Both the position numbers and the translations under genes were made by a program. From Thermoguttaceae bacterium (GTDB lineage Bacteria; Planctomycetota; Planctomycetia; Pirellulales; Thermoguttaceae), in the NCBI GenBank assembly GCA_025060325.1, contig JANXBW010000035.1, positions 1 through 40,972 of the forward strand: a DNA stretch of 40,972 nucleotides, given 5' to 3'. Under the pieces are notes generated by a model. The model searched no databases and was not told the DNA's origin. It saw only the letters and a program-made list of their open reading frames with translations. Shown here piece by piece: positions 36,144 through 40,972 of this stretch (within the stretch, counting starts at the first letter, position 1; each line of letters starts with the position of its first letter).

Positions 36144-37181
36144 ATGACACCATTCCGCCTCACCGATACGTTTCGCAACCTTCTAGTGGCGGCCGGTGAA
36201 CTGGCAGCCAAGGAATCGGCTGACGCACTTTTGATCCTGGTTGACGGGAACGCAGATTGGGAGCGACTAAAGCAGCTGTCCGATGCAGCCATCCTTTGCA
36301 GTAATGACAAGTCGCCGACGGTGCCGCGGGTGCTAGTAGCGGTCACTAAGAAAGACCACCTTCGCGAGGCTAGTGACGCCGGTCTGAGCGGGGTAATAAT
36401 TCCCGTCGAAAACCTGCCCATCCACGACCGAATCACTCAGGCCCTTTTGGAAGCAGTGGCCGACGATCTTATCCCCTCCAGCGGAGTCGTGGTCGTGCTT
36501 TATAGCGGTTTTGAAGCCGAGGAGATCGATTCCGTCACGATCGTCGATCTAGCCGATCGGCTCCGGCGGTTTACGGGGCGGCACCTCCGGGAGTTAGAGA
36601 CCGCAGTCCCACTTCCGCTTCTGAAAACGGTTGTAGATCTGGCCGTGGAAATCGGCCGAGAAGGTCGTGAGGGGAAGCCCGTGGGCACCATGTTTGTTGT
36701 GGGCGATACGCGGCGCGTGCTTACCCATAGTCATCCTTTGGGATTTGATCCGGTTCGCGGCTACAGTCGAAAAGAGCGCAACCTTTTTGACGCAAAGGTT
36801 CGCGAGGCGGTCAAAGAAATTGCGCAACTTGACGGAGCCATTATCATCGCAGCGGACGGCACCGTAGAGGCCGCTTGCCGGTTCATCAACGCGCCGGCCG
36901 AGAACATCACTTTATCTAAGGGTTTAGGTGCCCGGCATTGGGCAGCGGCCGCTATCACAAAGGCGACCAAAGCTGTTGCTGTGACGGTGAGCGAGTCCAC
37001 CGGCACAGTGCGAATTTTCCAAAACGGCGAGGTGGTGCGGCGTATTGAACCCTCCCACCGCAGGCCCCTTGTGTGGATGGATGCCGAACGGGAGCCGCCG
37101 CCTTTCGTAGCTGGCAGCCATACAAAATCCGAGGCGCAGGCCGAAGCGAAAGGGGACGGCTCCTCAGCCGGTTCGGCTTAG
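36144..37181 (+). CDS. Diadenylate cyclase (DAC/DisA_N) domain protein
   Basis: A 345-residue protein predicted to make the second messenger c-di-AMP from two ATP. The C-terminal DAC domain spans about residues 180-300: GTMFVVGDTRRVL, then the DGA motif at 230-232 (LDGAIIIAADGTVEAACRF), the second motif at 262-266 (LGARHWAAAAITK) and VTVSESTGTVRIFQNGEVV. In well-studied enzymes the second motif reads RHR; here the third residue is Trp. The N-terminal 115 residues form a separate alpha/beta domain (ADALLILVDGNADW, then VLVAVTKKD and GVIIPVENL), similar in placement to the N-terminal domain of archaeal DacZ-type proteins. There is no membrane helix. The ATG before TPFRLTDTF is chosen; the upstream TTG start is less likely. 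Confidence 0.88.
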   Translation: MTPFRLTDTFRNLLVAAGELAAKESADALLILVDGNADWERLKQLSDAAILCSNDKSPTVPRVLVAVTKKDHLREASDAGLSGVIIPVENLPIHDRITQALLEAVADDLIPSSGVVVVLYSGFEAEEIDSVTIVDLADRLRRFTGRHLRELETAVPLPLLKTVVDLAVEIGREGREGKPVGTMFVVGDTRRVLTHSHPLGFDPVRGYSRKERNLFDAKVREAVKEIAQLDGAIIIAADGTVEAACRFINAPAENITLSKGLGARHWAAAAITKATKAVAVTVSESTGTVRIFQNGEVVRRIEPSHRRPLVWMDAEREPPPFVAGSHTKSEAQAEAKGDGSSAGSA

Positions 37182-37262
37182 CCATTAATTCGCGGCGCCC
37201 ACCCCTCCCTCGCGTAATTATCTCGGCGCGAAGCAATTTCCCACAGGGAAAGGAAACGCCCA

Positions 37263-38462
37263 ATGTGGACAGTGCTTGTCGCCTCAGCTCTGGCCGCGAT
37301 TTCCGCTGGCCAAACCGGGAAAGACAAACCGCTTGTGGAGCTGGCCGGGCCTTTGGAAAGTTTCTTCGGGCCGCCACGATTTGAAACCCAAAGACTTTTC
37401 TTGGGCGAGCGTTTTCCCAACATAGTTGTTAGCGTTCGGGGTACAGTTTTGGCCACTTGGGGATCGAGGCGGTTTCAAGTCCGCCGAAGCGAAGATGGCG
37501 GGGCAACTTGGGGTGAGCCGATCGTGGTGGCGGAACCGGGATTCCACGGAGGTGGCGTAACGGTCGACTTGTTCTCGGGAAGAATTTACGCGTTTGTGGA
37601 AAGTCAACACCCGCCCGCACTCTTGACTGTTTACACCAGCGACGATGATGGAAAGACTTGGCAGCCGTTTCCAGTTGTCATCCAACCGGACAGCCGGGGC
37701 AATGTGCCTTCGATGCACATGTGCGAAGCGGGATTAACGTTGACAAAGCCGCCTTATCGCGGCCGGCTTATTCGACCCGCCCGTGTGTACCAAGCCGACC
37801 GGGGGTACAACACGGCCATCTTCAGTGACGATGGTGGCAAAACATGGGTGCCAAGCGAGCCATTTCCGGTCGAGGGCACGGGCGAAGGTGCCATCGTGGA
37901 ACTCTCCGACGGCCGGCTTTATTACAGCTCCCGGAAGCACTGGTTCCCTGAGCCGCCGTACCGTTACGAGCGACTTTTCGGGTGGAGCAGTGACGGGGGC
38001 AAATCCTGGGCGGAGACCGGCTATTCGTCGATTCTTCCCGACGGACCGCGGTACCGGGGACTTGAGCCACGGGGTGCCAATTACAATGGTCACTTCGGGA
38101 TGATGGCCGGACTGACCCGACTCCCGATAGCTGGCCACGATGTCATTTTGTACAGTAATGCCGATTGGGACGGGCACGAACGAGTGCGACTGACCGTTTG
38201 GGCCAGTTTTGACGGTGCCCGGACGTGGCCCGTCAAGCGGTTGGTTCACTCCGGTCCAAGCGCTTACAGCTCCCTTGCTGCGGGCCGGCCTAGGACTCCA
38301 AGCGAAGGTTGGATCTACCTCCTCTTCGAAGGCGGGGACAAGGGTCCGTCCGAAGGAGGCCATCTTGCCCGGTTTAATCTCACCTGGCTTTTGCAGGGTG
38401 AATCTACTGGCGACGGGCAAGTCCCTGCCGACATCCTCTCGAAGCTCCCCACACAGAAGTGA
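37263..38462 (+). CDS. Secreted sialidase-family (BNR/Asp-box) protein
   Basis: A 399-residue secreted protein with a short signal peptide (TVLVASALAAISAG). The rest is a six-bladed beta-propeller of the sialidase type. It has the Asp-box repeats SEDGGATW, SDDDGKTW, SDDGGKTW, SSDGGKSW and the looser SFDGARTW, plus an early Arg in the first blade. Such proteins remove terminal sialic acid or act on related glycans; in planctomycetes many are only distantly related to proven sialidases, so activity is uncertain. The ATG has AAAGGA eight bases upstream. It starts 81 bases after the diadenylate-cyclase gene on the same strand, so the two could be co-transcribed, although no functional link is evident. 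Confidence 0.88.
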   Translation: MWTVLVASALAAISAGQTGKDKPLVELAGPLESFFGPPRFETQRLFLGERFPNIVVSVRGTVLATWGSRRFQVRRSEDGGATWGEPIVVAEPGFHGGGVTVDLFSGRIYAFVESQHPPALLTVYTSDDDGKTWQPFPVVIQPDSRGNVPSMHMCEAGLTLTKPPYRGRLIRPARVYQADRGYNTAIFSDDGGKTWVPSEPFPVEGTGEGAIVELSDGRLYYSSRKHWFPEPPYRYERLFGWSSDGGKSWAETGYSSILPDGPRYRGLEPRGANYNGHFGMMAGLTRLPIAGHDVILYSNADWDGHERVRLTVWASFDGARTWPVKRLVHSGPSAYSSLAAGRPRTPSEGWIYLLFEGGDKGPSEGGHLARFNLTWLLQGESTGDGQVPADILSKLPTQK

Positions 38463-39765
38463 GCGCCCCAACTTGGAGTGGCGCCCCAGCCGGTGGCGTG
38501 GTAGTCGCCCACAGTAGCTCGGGTGGGTTCGTTTTCTCTGGGGCTTAGTTTGCTCTGTCTGAGGCGGGACAGTAGGCGGAGTTAGCCTCGGAACGGCTCC
38601 ATCCGATCGAAGCCCCGGAGACCTTACCAGGGTGAATAGACGAGCGACATTCCGCCACGCCCTCACGGTACCGGTTTTGGCTGAAGACCGGCACTATGTC
38701 CGGAGGCGGTGGCGGGGATTTTCTCGGCTGGCAAAAAGAACCCTTTGGGCATACAGGTGGGCTTGACCAGGTGATTTGGCTATCTGCAGTCAATGCTGTC
38801 TGAAAAAGACGGGTATCTTGATTAACATCATAATGTTCGTAATGTTCTTCATCGTGAACGGTTTGCCCTTTCTTCACATCACCCCCCAGAAAGGGAATTT
38901 CACATATCAACTTGCGACGGTTTTTCAAAAACGCGAACTTTCGGCCATGGGAGGGGCTTCTTCCCAGCGAACTCACTCCGCGCCTTGACCGGAGAAGCTG
39001 GGTTCACTGCCATTGCCTTCGAAAGTCAGTCCTCGTAAATCACGTGGCCCGCGGCACTCGCTTATTCTCACCGACAGCTGAAAAACGCCTCGGAGTCGGG
39101 CTCCGCCACTTCCGGGAGTGTCCCCACACGGGCCAGCTCTCTTTAGGGACAATAAGGTTAAGTCAAGAGCTGCCCGATTCTGTTCGGAGTCTTCCAACCT
39201 CCATCTGCATCTTGCGTCGGGGCCTTTAGGCCCCCACTAGCAGGGGCTTCACTTGGCCGGCCTTTTAATTCGCGCGACAAAAGCCACAACGGCCCTCTAC
39301 GCGCTACCCCCCAGGAGAGTAAGCGTCAATGTAGCCCAAAAGGCGGTCCGGCAGATCGGGTCGTGCGACAAACAGCCCAAAACACTCAGGCGACTCCGAA
39401 CTCCCTCGCAACTCGAAGTGACTGGGGGTAACAAAATCGTGTCCCCCGATTGGCGGCCGATAAGTAAAATGCCCAAAAGCCAAAAGCCGCCCGCCGGCTG
39501 AGCCAATTTTGTTTTAACGGTAAGAACTGCAGTGCCGCCTTTGAGTGCCACGGGTTGGTGGGTCTGAGACCCGGCGAGATATGCGGCTTGCCCCTTTTTC
39601 CCGGGAAAGGAGAAAGCCAACAAAGTGGTCTTTCAACCAGGGGTTCGAACAACGGGGAACTGTCCGAAGGAAAGCTCGTTTGGAGGTTGTAGGACGCAGT
39701 GTGCTCCGCGTTAGTACGTAAAATCCTTTGGAAAGATTCGTCTGTACGCCTCTTTTGAGCGTTGG
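38463..39765. other. Long gap upstream of tRNA-Arg
   Basis: About 1.3 kb without a supported gene. Open frames up to 143 codons (minus strand near 38545-38976) have no domain. A compact GC hairpin, GGGGCC-TTTA-GGCCCC, lies at 39219-39234 without a T tract. Confidence 0.4.
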
Positions 39766-39838
39766 GCGCCCGTAGCTCAAAGGATAGAGCATCGGATTTC
39801 TAATCCGACGGTTGCAGGTTCGAATCCTGCCGGGCGCA
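39766..39838 (+). tRNA. tRNA-Arg (anticodon TCT)
   Basis: A complete cloverleaf: acceptor GCGCCCG/CGGGCGC with discriminator A, D arm GCTCAAAGGATAGAGC, anticodon stem TCGGA/TCCGA with loop TTTCTAA (anticodon TCT, reading AGA and AGG), variable loop, and T arm GCAGG-TTCGAAT-CCTGC. No CCA is encoded. The antisense open frame across it is the usual artefact. Confidence 0.96.
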
Positions 39839-39867
39839 GTTCTCTCAGGGTGTCACAAACCTTGATT

Positions 39868-39927
39868 TGCTGGAAACTCTGTCCTGCCGGCGTTAATTGC
39901 TGCAAACTCTGTGCTGGGGGCGTTAAG
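39868..39927 (+). repeat. Two tandem copies of a 30-bp repeat
   Basis: Units 39868-39897 and 39898-39927 agree at 25 of 30 positions; shared blocks are AAACTCTGT and GGCGTTAA, with TGCTG at each start. The second copy is followed by GTTTTTCGC. The repeat lies 29 bases after the tRNA. Confidence 0.7.
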
Positions 39928-39989
39928 TTTTTCGCGGCTGGGCGCGCATCCTGCAACTTAGGGGGCAACGGTGGTGGTCGGCGGCGCGT

Positions 39990-40048
39990 CTCGGCTAGCC
40001 GAAGCCTCTTGCGGGGTGCGGGATAGCGGGGGTCTCGCAAGAGCCGAG
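39990..40048. repeat. Long inverted repeat downstream of tRNA-Arg
   Basis: A perfect 8-bp arm pair, CTCTTGCG (40006-40013) with CGCAAGAG (40036-40043), is extended by CTCGG near 39990 with CCGAG at 40044-40048. A nested CGGCTAGCCG palindrome sits in the left arm. No T tract follows directly; CCTTTT occurs some 25 bases later. Confidence 0.45.
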
Positions 40049-40622
40049 CATCCCTTTCAGGCCGCTTCGCCTTTTCCATTCGCTAAGGTCTCCGGCTATC
40101 CGAGCGGGCTTTACGAGGAGATCTACTGATCGCGCCCTCCCGGGTCGTTTAGAAGACTCTGTTCAAACTCTATGGATCAGTGCCGGTTTTCGCCGCTAGG
40201 AGGGGATCCGCCTTTTTGGCCCTCGGGCCTGGTCGAGATTCTCGTAAACGCACCGGGTTTTCAATTCGGGGCTACCCTTCAGGGGAAGGACCACACTGAA
40301 CTCGTAAGAGCCAATTTAGCGTTCTAGATTTTGGAGACGGTCTGTGAGGTGCGATTCCAGTCGGCCCCCCGCAAAAGTTCGCGACAATACAACTTAGCCG
40401 AAGCTGAATCCCCTTAGGGCCTGAGTGTTCGAAAAAGGGCATCAAACAGGGAACTGCTTGTGGGCAGCTCTCACCGAGCAAGGCAGGCCCACGTTCGGCT
40501 CGACGCCGGCCCGCTGGACGAGCTTCAGGCGGTCTGCAGGAACAAAGTCATCTTGCAATAAAGCCCAAAGTGGGTACTGACAACTGACCGAGGTCTCGGC
40601 CACACCCCGCCCGACTGACGCA

Positions 40623-40972
40623 CTACTTCTTTACGTGTGTTATTTCTAGGGCGCATTCATCGAAGATTGCTGCCCCTTGCTGCCAGGAGCAGTTGATGCG
40701 GCTAAGGAGCGTGTAGCGAACTTTGACGGTGCTCGGGCCCGTCGTAAACGTGAAGGAGACCCACTGAAAGTCCGGCGTCGATTTACGGATGCCGACCATT
40801 TCATGGCGCCGCACGATTCGGCCTTCGATGTCCAGTTCCTCAATCAGCAGGCCAGCGAAGTCGGTGTCGGCTGCGCCGAAGCCCCTACCGTTTCCTTGGA
40901 CATCGAGCCCTTGAATCCACGCTGAGGCCCTCAGTTCCGTATTTGGGTCGACGGCCACCTCTTGCCAGAGCC
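40623..40972 (-). CDS. C-terminal part of a probable carbohydrate-binding-like protein, cut by window edge
   Basis: The minus-strand frame is open to the right edge (LWQEVAVDPNTELRASAWIQ at the cut end), so the gene starts outside the window. The visible 116 residues look like the last strands of a jelly-roll carbohydrate-binding module of the CBM4/9/22 kind: V.VDPNTELRASAWIQGLDV-like opening, then FAGLLIEELDIEGRIV, FQWVSFTFTTGPSTVKVRYT and a final AAIFDECALEITHV, where xxxFDxxxL is the usual closing motif of these modules. The upstream part could be a glycan-degrading enzyme or a binding protein; this cannot be seen here. It is the end of the protein, with a stop at 40623. Confidence 0.7.
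   Translation of the reverse strand, partial: LWQEVAVDPNTELRASAWIQGLDVQGNGRGFGAADTDFAGLLIEELDIEGRIVRRHEMVGIRKSTPDFQWVSFTFTTGPSTVKVRYTLLSRINCSWQQGAAIFDECALEITHVKK

Larger units (their letters stand above)
39839..40622. other. Gap downstream of tRNA-Arg
   Basis: About 780 bases without a supported gene. It begins with a two-copy 30-bp repeat and a long inverted repeat, listed separately. No other feature seen. Confidence 0.4.

Noticed and set aside
38545-38976. 143-codon minus-strand open frame with an IHPG segment
   Set aside because: Briefly considered as a DUF1559 C-terminal relic because of the HPG, but the expected xxFxDGSV pattern does not follow.
39777-40079. 100-codon minus-strand open frame ending in RPAGFEPATVGLEIRCSIL
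   Set aside because: The C-terminal part is the antisense translation of the tRNA-Arg gene, a well-known false ORF; the rest is basic, repeat-derived sequence.
1-40972. CRISPR array, prophage, toxin-antitoxin or restriction system
   Set aside because: I looked for regular repeats with spacers, phage structural genes, and small paired toxin/antitoxin ORFs and saw none. The only mobile trace is the IS5-like remnant.

Overview
The window looks like chromosome of a planctomycete, most likely of the Pirellulales and perhaps a Thermogutta-like thermophile. The phylum call rests on several traits seen together: a DUF1559 pseudopilin-like protein next to a carboxypeptidase-regulatory-like lipoprotein, an lpxC/lpxA/Gfo-Idh group with an OmpH protein, an MsbA-like exporter with a coiled-coil insert after the first membrane helix, a tandem-ACT protein, a planctomycete-type FlgM, a zinc-ribbon membrane protein, and secreted FG-GAP and sialidase proteins. 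The genus is a guess. Only about half of the bases fall in genes I can support, which is low for a bacterium. The gaps contain a decayed reading frame and, elsewhere, hairpin-rich stretches.

Layout. 1-5 kb: decayed ORF, lipoprotein, frameshifted DUF1559 gene, then about 2 kb without a convincing gene. 5.0-6.8 kb: tRNA with CAU anticodon, a gene-free hairpin-rich stretch ending in an orphan intrinsic terminator, then a good sigma-70 promoter serving a conserved 80-residue protein. 7.4-11.5 kb: outer-membrane and lipid A genes (OmpH, LpxC, LpxA, Gfo/Idh dehydrogenase overlapping lpxA). 11.7-15.6 kb: small housekeeping-like genes (zinc-ribbon membrane protein, tandem ACT, small hypothetical, Trm112-like, HIT). 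15.8-17.8 kb: ABC exporter. 17.8-19.5 kb: no gene, but six perfect hairpins in about 235 nt ending in a strong intrinsic terminator, the best candidate here for an undescribed RNA. 19.5-21.9 kb: flgM, then a graveyard with a broken fur gene, a broken methyltransferase and an IS5-like transposase remnant. 22.3-26.1 kb: secreted two-domain alpha/beta hydrolase plus a Tat-exported Gfo/Idh oxidoreductase, a likely catabolic pair. 26.7-32.9 kb: two divergent SAM methyltransferases, an FG-GAP protein, a monoacylglycerol-lipase-like hydrolase and an old-yellow-enzyme-family oxidoreductase. 33.4-33.9 kb: RNase P RNA, whose 19-bp terminal helix runs straight into a T tract. 34.5-38.5 kb: HEAT-repeat lipoprotein, diadenylate cyclase-domain protein and secreted sialidase. 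39.8 kb: tRNA-Arg(TCT). The right edge cuts a minus-strand gene with a possible carbohydrate-binding C-terminus.

How the genes fit together. LpxA and LpxC carry out the first two steps of lipid A synthesis, OmpH is a periplasmic chaperone for outer-membrane proteins, and the MsbA-like exporter could flip the lipid product. The Gfo/Idh enzyme overlapping lpxA suggests modification of a nucleotide sugar. The hydrolase/oxidoreductase pair, sialidase and FG-GAP protein fit glycan degradation. The region around 20-22 kb shows recent gene loss associated with an insertion sequence.
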